A stretch of 64,000 nucleotides of DNA from Metaphire vulgaris (lineage: Eukaryota; Annelida; Clitellata; Crassiclitellata; Megascolecidae). Made by a program: the position numbers and the translations under genes. The notes below the pieces were generated by a model that made no database searches, was not told where the DNA came from, and saw only the letters and a list, made by a program, of their open reading frames with translations. The stretch is from assembly GCA_018105865.1 (NCBI GenBank), contig CM030847.1, positions 14,347,589 through 14,411,588 on the forward strand. Reading direction: 5' to 3'. Shown here in pieces: positions 11,826 through 21,886 of this stretch (within the stretch, counting starts at the first letter, position 1; each line of letters begins with the position of its first letter).

Positions 11826-11873
11826 TCCCAAAGTCGGTCTGTTCGTCTGTGGATACTCACGTTCTCCTTGGAC

Positions 11874-12016
11874 GACGCTCTGCTGTCGTTTCTATAGCCT
11901 AGGTAACGTCAGTTTCATAATAGGCGGAGCTTACCGATCATCATCACCACCACCATCAGCGCGACGTTATTTTAATTAATGCGTCCATAGACGTTGCTCC
12001 GTGTATTTTATAGCCA
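11874..12016. repeat. Diverged dispersed repeat, also at 31197-31353
   Basis: Shares CGCTCTGCTGTC, AATAATAGGCGGAGCTTA and CGATCATCA in the same order as 31197-31353, including a TTATAGCC end. Type unknown. Confidence 0.6.
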
Positions 12017-12025
12017 CTCCTATGC

Positions 12026-12360
12026 CAATAACTTTCTAACTCTGAGCATGTGTATCCTCTCATCTTTTCTAATCCTACTTCCCGCTCCCTTTCCTTCTCT
12101 CTCCCATCAGTTACCGTACATCTTCCACTTCTTCCTCTCTTTTTTAAGTACCCGCTCCGCCCACTCCTCTATCTCCTTTCCAAAAGCTACCTCTTTCTCT
12201 CCATTTCCCCTCCCCAACTATGCCACACAAACCTACTCTCTCCTTCTGCTTCCCTTTTCCATTGCCTATCCATTCGCCGCTCTACTCACCCCTCCCCTTT
12301 CTCCCTCTCCTTTCCCTTCCCACTCCTCTCTCATTTCTCTATCTCCGTTTCGTCCGTGAT
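12026..12360. repeat. Pyrimidine-rich low-complexity tract
   Basis: About 330 bases of mostly C and T, with loosely repeated CTCTCCTTTCC words. Open frames through it encode only Ser/Pro/Leu-rich sequence and are not taken as genes. Confidence 0.75.
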
Positions 12361-12884
12361 AAGTCTGGCCTTTGGTTGATGCTGTCTGGCAATTCCGACG
12401 TCGTTCGATGTTTGCAGGAAACCCGGTTGATCTTCCAGAGGTTTGAATCGGATCTTCGTTAAGTTGACAATCTGTTCACGTCCATCTCCAAGACGAAGTG
12501 AATGAGACACCTGCTCGAACACCAATTGTAACGTTAAAAAACTATAAGGACATTCGTGTTAAAATGTCGCCGTAGAGCACACTTGCTTGCTACATCTCTA
12601 GGCAAGTGAATGCTAATCCGACGCCTTCCTTTTATTCACGAAAACCAGACAATGACGCAAATTTCCAGACAACAATGGATATGATTGCGAATAGGAGTAT
12701 CCAGAACAATCTCTATAGTCACTGATCTATGCCCGACAGCAAGAAATCTGCTTTTGCCATTGGCGTCTATTAATAGACAACAACGGTTTCTATGGTTTCT
12801 GACCACCAGTGGGCGGAGCAACCGGACCTTGTTGGTAAACACTGGATACCCCTGTACTGTAGCTAGAACCGCTGTTATACATCA
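12361..12884. other. Unassigned non-coding stretch
   Basis: No clear gene. A minus-strand open stretch (12331-12525) encoding LGDGREQIVNLTKIRFKPLE looks protein-like but matches nothing recognised. Confidence 0.35.
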
Positions 12885-15500
12885 TCCAAAGTAGTTGGGC
12901 GGCTCAGTGCTCCAGTGGTTCGCTTCCTACATATCGAATCGCACGCAGCATACACGCTGTACCAACTCCGCTACGCCGTTGAGCCAGGTATTGCGCGGGG
13001 TTCCACAGGGGTCCGTCCTAGGGCCTGTAATATTCGTGCTCTACATCGCTGACATAATGAGTATCGTTCAGCGGTTTGGTTGCAAGCCCACCTCTATGCA
13101 GACGATACACAGGTCTACGGGAGCTGTTCCCCTGCAACAACCGAACTGCTCCAATAGAGAATCACGATGTGCTTGACAGTGTTGTCCAAGTGGCTAATCT
13201 AATCTAAGCTTCAACTTCTATAGCACTACTTCATAATGCACAGGAGCATCAACCGATGGCACACCACATCAAAATAATTACAGATCCAGGTCAAATCCAG
13301 GGTATCCGGTCAGGCAAACGGGTGACAGTCTATGGTTGATAGGCCAGGTCAAAAAGATGGGTTTTTAATCTTTTCCTAAAAATCTTTAATGAATTTGCAA
13401 TGCGCACACGTTGAGGCAATGTGTTCCAGAGTTTCGGGGCAGCCACTGAAAAAGCACGAGAACCAAGAACTGTCCGAGTATGTGAGAGGGAGAGGGAGAT
13501 AACTATTGCAGACGAGGATCTGGTTGAGCATTTGCTTGCTTGCACAGAAAGTTCAGAAAGAAGGCACAGTAATTAGTTTCCTTGTAATAAAGTGTTTTGT
13601 ATACCTGAAGACAGATTTTAAAATCTATCCTTTCTTTAATTGGAAGCCAAAGAAGACCCTTACGAACTGGGGCTATATGCTCACGTTTGGTGGTTTTTAA
13701 AACCACCCGAGCCAGTGAAGTTTGAATTCGTTGGAGTTTAGCCAGGTTGGATTTTGAGATGCCAAAGAGAAGGGAGTTGCAATAATCAAGACGGCTAGAC
13801 ACTAAGGCATTTGCCAAGAACAGTAATGCAGAATTATTTAGAAATTTCCTAATACGGTACAAATCACGAAGCTGGTAGTGAGCTACTTTACAGATGCTAT
13901 TTGTGTGATTAGTGAAAGAAAGTGTGGAATCAAAAATAACTCCTAGATCCCTGCAGAAGTGCTTACAGGAATAGTCGAATCCCCAAGCTTAACACAGGCG
14001 CTAGAGTCAAACTTCTTGAGCTGTGGCTTTGTGCCTAAAAGTAGAAATTCAGTTTTAGCCGGGTTTAAAAGCAATTTATTTGAATCCATGCAGGACTGAA
14101 TATGAGAGAATGCTTGAGAAATAGTTTCAATGAAGCTTCTGCTGAATACTTTTCAAATAAAATAAGAATCTGAGTATCACCTGCATATAGTTGGTAATCT
14201 AGGTGATGGTCTGACAGTAATGAACCAAGAGGAGTCGTATATATATAGTGAACAAGAGAGGATCAAGAGCCGAGCTCTGCGGGACCCCAAAATTTAAATA
14301 GGCCGATGATGAAAAAGTACCATTTGTGCAGACAGACTCAGTGCGAGGGCTCAAGTAAGTAGTGAACCAATGCAACGCTAAATCAGATACACCAAACCAA
14401 TGCTGGATACGGTGTAATAGGATGGAATGATCTACAGTATCAAAAGCGGCTGATAGATCAAGAAGTATTAATGCTGTGACTTTGCCGCCTTCCATTGCAT
14501 TTATGATGCGGTCGTGGACAGAGAGCAGAGCAGTTTCAGTAAAATGATGTTTGCCGTATGCTGACTGAAAGTGAAGGAAAAGATCATTTGAAGACAGGTG
14601 GGCATGAATTTGATTTGAAACCACTCTCTCGAGAATCTTTGACAGAAAGTTTAAGTTGGATATACTGTAGGCCGGTAATTTGCTAAATCATTTGGGTAAA
14701 GGGATGATTTCTTTATAAGAGGGTGGGCCACAGCATTAGCAAAAGAAGACGGAAAGCAACCTTCTGTTAGTGACAGATTTATCAGTTTCAGAATAACTGT
14801 ACCAAGGACATCAAAGCATTCTTTGAGTATGTAATTTGGCAGTATATCAAGAGAACAATGAGTAGGCGGCGATGAAAAATCAAATTGTGAAGATCAGAAA
14901 GAGTGATAGATTGAAAGGAACTAAACACAGGTGGCAGTGAGTCAGGAATACAGAACCCAGTTGAAGCAACGCCAGAAAATGTTTCCCGAATTTTAGCAAT
15001 TTTATCGGAAAAGTGCATAAGATATGTGTCAGGTAAGGAAGACACAGGAATGTTGTTTGGATGAGATCACATCGGCTACAGTTCAATGCTGCTAAGACCG
15101 AGGTCCTTTGGTTGGCTGCTGAGAGGCAGAAACATTTGATATCGTCTACCTGCATACGTATCGACGGAACTGATGTGCAGCCGGTGTCGTCGGTGCGGAA
15201 CCTCGGGATATTTTTGGATAGTACCGTATCAATGAAGACACGCGTGTCGAAGACTGTGGCTGGAATATGGAAAAACCTTCTCTCGCATGTCTCGAACGGC
15301 AAAATTCGGCGAGAGGTCGACTCAGGTCGTTCAAGTGCGCAAACACTATTCTTTGGAACGCATTACCTGGCCATGTGACCAGAGAGTCCAAACTTGAATC
15401 GTTCGCAAGGAAACTTAAAACTTATTTCTTCGAGACATCGTATTAGTGTAAAACGCTCTAACCTTTGACTTTTCGTTCATGGTTTTGCGCTATATAAATT
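12885..15500 (+). mobile_element. CR1-like LINE (+), split by a second LINE
   Basis: The left part (12885-13199) encodes reverse transcriptase with WFASYISNRTQ and GVPQGSVLGPVIFVLYIAD, then after a one-base shift the catalytic LYADDTQVYG. Coding resumes at 15061: the codons for LSKW at the left junction continue as MRSHRLQFNAAKTEVLWLA. A deletion then joins VSKTVA directly to the C-terminal LWNALPGHV..LKTYFFETSY and a stop near 15446. The 3' UTR has GCGCTATATAAATTAAC. The missing middle region resembles 15528-15657. The element is dead through frameshift, insertion and deletion. Confidence 0.8.
13200..15060 (-). mobile_element. CR1/L2-like LINE (-) inserted in another LINE
   Basis: Minus-strand frames give reverse transcriptase and C-terminal segments in order: an N-terminal segment (15045-14788), QSAYGKHHFTETALL and LLDLSAAFDTVDHSILL (14624-14199), SSRLDYCNSLLFGISKSNL (13862-13503), and AAPKLWNTLPQRV..LKTHLFDLAYQ with a stop at 13330. 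Several frameshifts separate them, and the YADD stretch falls in one such break near 14180. The 3' tail is (TTAGA)n, seen on the plus strand as CTAATCTAATC at 13195. Flanking target duplications were not resolved. Confidence 0.8.
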
Positions 15501-15527
15501 AACTTTTTAACCTAACCTTCACAACCG

Positions 15528-15657
15528 TCTTCAGTCCGTTCTGAACGTTGCTGCTCGTATGATCTGCCATATTCCACCAGGTGAACACGTAACTCCATCG
15601 CTTCGTGATTTGCACTGGTTATCAGCGCCAGAAAGAATTCACTTCAAGCTTGCGTTG
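15528..15657 (+). mobile_element. LINE ORF2 middle fragment
   Basis: It encodes LQSVLNVAARMICHIPPGEH and LHWLSAPERIHFKLALL, the segment between RT and the C-terminus of CR1-like ORF2. It is just the part missing from the LINE that ends at 15500, so it may be displaced from that copy. Confidence 0.65.
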
Positions 15658-15836
15658 TTAGTAAGTAAGTAAGTAAAATCTCGTAGATTTCTATAGCGAC
15701 TTGAAAACAGCACAACAGTAGCTGCTTATTCTTTGACGCTAAGCCAACCGCTACCATAATCTCCTTACATCTGCCAAAAGAAGTACTATTCTAACATCAG
15801 TTCAACAAATAGCTCAAACCCACGTAAGCTCTCATC
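15658..15836 (-). mobile_element. LINE 3' UTR fragment with (TTAC)n tail
   Basis: It matches the 3' end of the LINE at 17210-19223 in reverse orientation (GATTTCTATAGCG, AGCAGCTACTGTTGTGCTG in complement). The tail appears as GTAAGTAAGTAAGTAAA at 15661. The same fragment occurs at 52800-52938. Confidence 0.75.
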
Positions 15837-17010
15837 ATCATCATCATCATTAACCGTGGGCTCATCGCCCGTTGGTGTATAATGCCATTTCAACAGTTTT
15901 CTGCCATTCTTTCCTGTCCGTTGCTCTGTGACTAAGATCCTGTAAACTGCTTCCACACCATTCTTCAATATCATCACACCATTCCTTGTGTGGTCTCCCT
16001 CTCTTATTGGCACCCTCCATTATTCCAAACATTAGAGCTTTGATCTTTCTGTCCTCTTTCATTCTGCATATGTGTCCGAAAAGTTGGAGTTTCCTTTGTT
16101 TTACTCTTTCCAGCATGGTTTGTTTGGGCTGAATTCTCCTGTATAGTTCTTCATTTGTGATTTTTTCGACCCATCCGATTCGTAGTATTTTTCTATAACA
16201 TTTTCTTTCAAAGGCTAGTATTTTTCTTTCCAGGTCTTTGGTGATGGTCCATGTTTCGCATCCATATAAAAAGCTGCTGAAGATACAGGTTTCGGAGTAT
16301 TTTCTTTTTGTTTCAGTGCTTATTGATTTGCTTTTCCAGATCTTATCCATTGCCATCAGTTGATCTAGAGCTCTTGCTGCTCTTCTTGTGACCTCTTGTC
16401 TGCAGACTAAGTCATGTGTCATATTGCTTCCAAGATAGGTGAAGTTTTCTACGTTCTCTACTTCTATTCCATTTACTTTAATTTTTCTTTTGATCTCTTT
16501 GTCGCCAAACACCATTGTCTTTGTCTTCTCAATGTTTATCGACAGTCCATAGCGCTCAGCTTCATTGCTCAGTATCTGTACCGTGTTTTCCAGATCATCT
16601 TCATTTCCCTCTAGGATGTCAATATCATCAGCAAACCTAAGGTTGTTAAATGAAAGTCCCTGAACTGTTATGCCTTTTACATGTTCTTTGACTTTGTCCA
16701 TTGCTCTTTCCAGGTCTGTGATGAAAACCATAGGTGATATGTTATCTCCTTGTCTTGTCCCTCTGCTTGTTTTAAACCATTCTCCAAGTTCTCCGCAGAT
16801 TCGCACTGCTGATCTTGAGTTATTGCTGATGTCTTTTAACAGTCTAACCAAATTTTGGTCCACTCCATATGACTCGAGTACAGCCCAGGTTATTGTTTGA
16901 TCTATGGTGTCAAATGCCTTTTGGAAATCGATGAAACAGTTGTAGACTTTCTTGTTTTTCCTTCGTGCTTTTTCAGCCAGTAATTTCAATGAAATGAAAA
17001 GAAACATGAG
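15837..17010 (-). CDS. RTE-like LINE reverse transcriptase, 5'-truncated ORF
   Basis: An open frame of 381 codons (17007 to 15862) encodes RT motifs in order: FIDFQKAFDTID, TRQGDNISPMVF, the catalytic FADDIDILEG, the thumb-side YLGSNM, FLYGCETWTI and a C-terminal GRPHKEWCDDIEEW. This is the RTE-clade layout. The copy ends on a (TGA)n tail (plus-strand ATC repeats at 15837-15850), as RTE elements do. The frame has no stops, but the endonuclease and the start of RT are missing, so it is not autonomous. The endonuclease piece lies inverted next to it at 17011-17225. The true stop may be at 15862. Confidence 0.85.
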
Positions 17011-17225
17011 GCAGGGGTGGGATTTCTTCTCAGCAAAAGAGCAAGACAGGCCCTGATAGGATACAAACCTGTGAATTCAAGAATCATAGTTGCAAGATTT
17101 GAAGCAAAACCATTCAACATATCCATAGTTCAGGTCTATGCACCAACAGCAGAAAGCTCAGAGGAGGAAATAGATCTCTTTTATGCAGATTTGATAGCGA
17201 CCATAAAGGTAAGCTCTGGTAAACC
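17011..17225 (+). mobile_element. Inverted endonuclease segment of the RTE-like LINE
   Basis: The plus strand encodes GVGFLLSKRARQALIGYKP-type sequence and IVQVYAPTAESSEEEIDLFY, the central part of an RTE apurinic-type endonuclease. It abuts the RT of the same clade in opposite orientation. The head-to-head order with loss of the sequence between them is the known 5'-inversion outcome of LINE integration (twin priming). Confidence 0.75.
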
Positions 17226-19223
17226 GTAAATGATCTTTTCCATCGCAAAGAATCAAAACCTCTCCCTCAATCCATTTCTCTGTCAGAACTTGCTGAATCT
17301 TTTGTTAATTTCTTCTCTGCAAAAATCTCTAAGATTCGCAGTGTCCTTAAGTCTTTCACTATTACTCAAACCACCTCTCCTCATTACCCTTCTCCCGTAC
17401 AACCCCCTTGCAATTTATCCAGCTTCACTCCTGCAACTGATGAAGAGGTATCCAAACTGCTACTTTCTCTCCCAATCAAACAATGTGACCTAGATCCCAT
17501 TCCTACCTCTTTACTCAAACAGTGTGCCATCGTGCTTACGCCTATCATAATTAGAATCATTAACCTCTCTCTTACCTCAGGCACTTTCCCATCTTCATTC
17601 AAAAACTCTTTTGTCACTCGTCTCCTAAAAAAGTCTGGTCTTGACAGAGAAGATCTTAATAACTATCGCCCCATCTCAAATCTTTCACTTCTATAAAAAC
17701 TTACTGAGAAAATTGTGCTTTCTAAACTGACCGAACACCTTTCAAATAACTCTCTATATAATGCTCATCAGTCTGCCTACACTAAACATCACTCAACTGA
17801 AACCGTTCTCGCCTACATTCATGACAGACTCTTAACCGCAATTGGTCTCCGACAAGTTACTGGCCTTTATCTCCTTGACCTCTCTGCTGCATTTGATACC
17901 ATAGATCACAAAATTCTGCTCGAACGACTCTCTCTCTGGTTTGGAATATCTGAAATAGCTCACAACTGGTTTTCATCTTATCTTAAATCCCGGTCTTTTC
18001 AAGTGTCCTGTCTTAGCCAAATTTCTCTATCTCACACTGTAGATTTTGGAGTGCCTCAAGGATCTGTTCTTGGGCCTGTACTGTTCAGCCTTTACACAAC
18101 ACCGCTCTCATCTTTAATTAATTCCCTTAATTTAAATCACCAACTCTATGCCGATGACACTCAGCTATTCCTTTCCTTCTCACCTCTTTCATTCAATGCT
18201 TCTATTATTGAGCTTGAATCTGCATTCTCACCAATCTCTGCTTGGATGTCATCTAATCTCCTCGCTCTTAACCCTTCTAAGACAGAGTTTATTTTGATTG
18301 GACTACCCAAACAACTCAAAAAAATTGACAATCCTAAACTAGTTTTGGCTTCTGACACCACAATAATCCCTGTTCCAACTGCTAGAAATCTAGGATTCAA
18401 ATTTGATTCTTTTCTAAACTTCGAATCACAAATTTCCCAACTATCAAAAGCCTGCTATGTTCATATTCGTGACCTTCGCCGCCTACGTCCTTGCCTAGAT
18501 ACTAAAACTGCCTCCACAATTGCCACCTCAATAGTCCACTCCAAATTAGATTATTGTAACTCCCTCTACTATAACCTTCCCAAAGCCTCTATCAACAAAT
18601 TGCAATCAATACAAAATGCACTTGCTCGTGCTGTTACTAAGTCACCTAAATTTTCCCATATTTCACCCATACTAAAATCATTACATTGGCTTAAAATAAC
18701 TGAACGTATCCAATATAAGATAATAACACTTACACATAGCTCACTTCAGTCATCAAAACCTGTCTACCTTAGATCACTATTAACCCCTCAGCCTCCTCGA
18801 CCCACACGTTCATCATCTTACCTCACTCTGTCACGCCCGCTCAATCAGTCATCCCTGAAAATTTGCAACCGTGCCTTCTCATACGCCTCACCTGAACTTT
18901 GGAACTCGATCCCCGCTTCCTTCCGCAGACTTGGACACTTTCAAACAATAAAATCTGATTCCTCATTTCCTATAATTCCTGCATTATCTCCTCAAGTCTT
19001 CAGGTCTAAACTTAAATCATTCCTTTTTCTAAAATCATATCCTCCATAGCTGTAACAACCTAGCCTCACTGCCCTTCGGATATTGACTATTGCCTGGCTG
19101 ATAACATACCTTCCTCATAGCTATTTTAAGAGAGGCTGAGCGCCTAAGAATAAGCAGCTACTGTTGTGCTGTTCTCCAAGGCGCTATAGAAATCCACGAG
19201 ATTTTACTTTACTTTACTTTACT
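17210..19223 (+). pseudogene. CR1/L2-like LINE, nearly full RT ORF with one stop
   Basis: A single frame is open from 17226 to the stop at 19047-19049 (about 608 codons) except for a TAA at 17694-17696, in SNLSLL-stop-KLTEK where related copies read S or L. It contains LDPIPTSLLK, NYRPISNLS, HQSAYTKHHSTETVL, LLDLSAAFDTIDHKILL, GVPQGSVLGPVLF, the catalytic LYADDTQL, SKLDYCNSLYY and a C-terminal ELWNSIPASF. Endonuclease is missing through 5' truncation. The 3' UTR (19050-19200) ends in a (TTTAC)n tail. UTR fragments of this family lie at 15658 and 52800. The reading frame is the best preserved among the LINEs here. Confidence 0.9.
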
Positions 19224-19629
19224 CCTAAAATAGCTATGGGAAAGGTATATGTTCAGCCAGGCAATAGTCAACATGTTAGCCTACCGATGCCTGAACGGTG
19301 TCAGCCCTGAATACCTGGCAACTGAACTGGTACGTGTGGCTGACTTAGAAGATCGGCAACGCCTGAGATCTGCCCGATCCACTTCACTGTTCGTCCCGAG
19401 GATGCGCCTTCGAAGTGTCGTTGATCGCGCGTTCCCTGTGGCCGCGTCGAGAGCGTAGAACTGTCTACCTCCATCTGTGCAACTATCTCCATCGCTCAAC
19501 ACCTTCAAAAAGAAACTTAAAACCTGGCTATTTCGCAAGAGCTACTTGTGATTTCTTGTGCTTTTTGTAATGTGTTCAGACTGTTCACGCAGTTCTCATA
19601 GGACAAGTTACCACATTAATCAGTACGTT

Positions 19630-19640
<11 letters not shown>
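19224..19640. mobile_element. Inverted LINE UTR piece plus LINE C-terminal fragment
   Basis: Bases 19224-19265 are an inverted copy of about 19075-19125 (AAAATAGCTATG, CAGCCAGGCAATAGTC). From 19266 the plus strand encodes MLAYRCLNGVSPEYLATEL and, after a stop, NCLPPSVQLSPSLNTFKKKL, a LINE C-terminus of another family. A 3' UTR then runs into (TAA)n at 19631-19684. Confidence 0.7.
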
Positions 19641-19685
<45 letters not shown>

Positions 19686-19982
19686 CAAAAGTCAAAGTCC
19701 TTCCCCGAGCCTCACGGGCTCATAAGGCGGCGCTGGTCTCCGTTTCTATAGCCCTCAGCCAGGCGCGCAATGCCACGGATACGGAGCTAGTGTACCGCAT
19801 AGCGTACCCGTTTGACTTATAATTATCGCATAGATTTTTACCACTGCTCCTCATTTTACCACCGCTCCTCATTTTACCACCGCGAAAAAGGCTGAGTCGA
19901 CCTTTAGGGTTCCTGCGGGACTCGAACCCGCGACCTCCTGCTCCATCGTCCATCGTTGTTACCACTCTTCTAACTCCCCGGC
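19686..19982 (-). mobile_element. tRNA-derived SINE, minus strand
   Basis: Reverse complement starts GGCCGGGGAGTTAGAAGAGTGG, with a pol III B box GGTTCGAGTCC at 19918-19928. The body shares ATGAGCC, GCGCCGCC and CTGGCTGAGGGC with the copy at 57669-57961 over its whole length. A 15-16 bp block (CCGCTCCTCATTTTA) is duplicated inside. It sits within a (TAA)n run that continues on both sides, so its target duplication cannot be told from the microsatellite. Confidence 0.85.
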
Positions 19983-19984
19983 CA

Positions 19985-19985
19985 A

Positions 19986-20037
<52 letters not shown>

Positions 20038-20079
20038 GGCCTAATAATAATGATAATAATAATAATAATAATAATAATA

Positions 20080-20117
<38 letters not shown>

Positions 20118-20144
20118 CATTATTATTATTATTATTATAAGTGA
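19985..20144. repeat. (AAT)n followed by (ATT)n
   Basis: AAT repeats with one GGCCT interruption turn at about 20081 into ATT repeats, giving a near-perfect inverted repeat of about 60 bases per arm that could extrude as a hairpin. Confidence 0.95.
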
Positions 20145-20570
20145 TTAGTTAATTTCATTATTCAGATAAGCCCTGTAAAAAACACGTAAATCACATGTAC
20201 GACTTCAAACGACATAAATGAAATACCGCGCTATACAGTTTCACAAAGAACTTGTAATGTGGTTCAAATCAAGATCAAGATCGCTGAAGTAGCTAATTCA
20301 GTCAATCGTCGTTCGTATTATGAAACATTAATCTTGAAACTCATTATTCATTCGTAATTACTCTTTGACAGGCAAAGTCCATTTATCAAACCCTAGGTCA
20401 AAAACTCCACAGTTTTCCATTTCCATATTATCTTTGTTTTTCCAAAATAGGCCAATTATGATTGATGACAGATACGTTCCAGGCACTGTAGATCCATGCT
20501 ACAGAATTAACATTTATGTACCCAACTTAAAGACCTTCAAATTCCGAGAAAAACGTTATGTTATGTTAAC
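20145..20570. other. Probable intron sequence next to host exon
   Basis: Unique-looking non-coding sequence. It lies 3' of the YWTD exon on that gene's strand and starts at its donor site (GT at 20569-20570 on the minus strand). Confidence 0.4.
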
Positions 20571-20826
20571 CTGAGATAAAGCAAATGAGGAAACTGATGA
20601 AAATGTAGACGAAGGCCACAATGAAACACTGGATCCATCGAAATTCATGGAACCAATCGTAGCAGCAGAAGCGTCTAACCAGAATAGACGGTGATTGTCA
20701 AAATCAAGGACCAATTTTGTTGGTTTTTGTAAAGTTGGTCTCGAAAGAAGAATTCTTCTGTCATCCGTTTTCAAATCAAATCTTTCGATCACTGGTTGGT
20801 CACCAATATCACTCCAAAACAACAAG
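20571..20826 (-). CDS. Host exon: LDL-receptor class B (YWTD) repeats
   Basis: A 256-bp minus-strand exon with good splice sites: acceptor TTTTAG ending at 20827 and donor CAG|GTTAAC at 20570. It encodes LLFWSDIGDQPVIERFDL and LVLDFDNHRLFWLDASAATI, two successive beta-propeller blades of the LDL-receptor class B type (LFWSD and LFWLD replace YWTD). Such propellers occur in LRP/LDLR proteins, nidogen and Sevenless/ROS-like receptors, acting in ligand binding outside the cell. The exon starts one base before a full codon and ends on a codon boundary. It has no frameshift and is unlike the surrounding transposon remains, so I take it as part of a real gene. Other exons are not found nearby. Which family member it is cannot be told. 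Confidence 0.75.
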
Positions 20827-20889
20827 CTAAAATTTAAAAAAAGCATAATGTGTCGGATTAATTAAATGTAGTATAATGTAATGTATCAA

Positions 20890-21512
20890 AATATTTGTAT
20901 AACGTCTCTTCTGATGAATCACTCAGAAGCGCTCCCGCTGCAATTACTGCATATTGACAAAGAGATAAGTTTTAAGTCTTTTCAAAAAGAGGGCCGTAGA
21001 TTTAGGAGCTGCTAAGCTACGCATACTGGCATCAAGAGTATTTCAAAGGATAGGGCCAACTGATTCAAAACCTCGTTTCAGGAACAAGGAGGTTCGTGCC
21101 TGGGGCACACTGAGAAGACCATGGGTTGTGGACCGAAGACATGGCCGACCACGGATTGAGCTAAGAGGATGGAGTAGCTCTGAAAGGTAAGATGGAGTGG
21201 CACCAAAAAGAGAGAGTGCACCCGCTCTCAACACACGAAACTCAACTCGAGCAAGATAAGGCAGCCAGTGTAGAACATACATAATATATTCACTAATGTG
21301 ATCACGTCTTGTGACACCAGCAATCACCCTGGGTGCCAAACGAAGAACCATCTGAAGTTTACCAAGTCGCACCGTTGGAATACCAGCAAAAAGTGAAACA
21401 GTGTGACAGTAGTTAGACCTTGAGCAAATAAATTCATGAATCAAAGTAGAAGCGGATGGCATGTCTAGTGTGCGTCGAATCACTCTAATCTGGCGGAGAT
21501 GATAGAAGCAAG
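20890..21512 (-). mobile_element. CR1-like LINE (-), 3' half
   Basis: The frame 21483-21043 encodes MPSASTLIHEFICSRSNYCH, GVTRRDHISEYIMYVLHWLP and an arginine-rich stretch before the C-terminus (LKTYLF near 20960, other frame). The 3' end is (TACAT)n-like near 20880. The upstream part of the same LINE continues at 24171-24360, beyond the inserted element at 21513-24170. Confidence 0.75.
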
Positions 21513-21780
21513 TTGTTCCCTCTAAGGTGGGCGCGTGGGCGCGCGCCCAAAAACGGCAGCCGTGCGCCCAAAAAATAATTTTCTATTGCCCAAAAATGTG
21601 CAGGAGGTTTTATTTTTTACGAAAAATTCTCCAAATATTTTACAAAAAAGGTAATCACCACCACATGACTTGTAGGTCTATACTGTATTTATCGTCATCC
21701 ATAAAATTCCTGACAAGCGGAGAAAAGGTAATCACTACTTTTTTAACACTTAGCAAGTGGTTTATTATGGTCATGAACTT

Positions 21781-21806
21781 AATTTTATATATATATATAC
21801 ATTGGG

Positions 21807-21860
<54 letters not shown>
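21781..21860. repeat. (AT)n microsatellite
   Basis: Two AT runs separated by CATTGGGAAA, within the hAT-like element. Confidence 0.95.
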
Positions 21861-21886
21861 CAATGCAAAGACTAGTGATACAGTAG

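Noticed and set aside
12331..12525. Minus-strand ORF with LGDGREQIVNLTKIRFKPLE
   Set aside because: Protein-like but short, without splice sites, neighbours or a family I can name; kept only as a note in the spacer entry.
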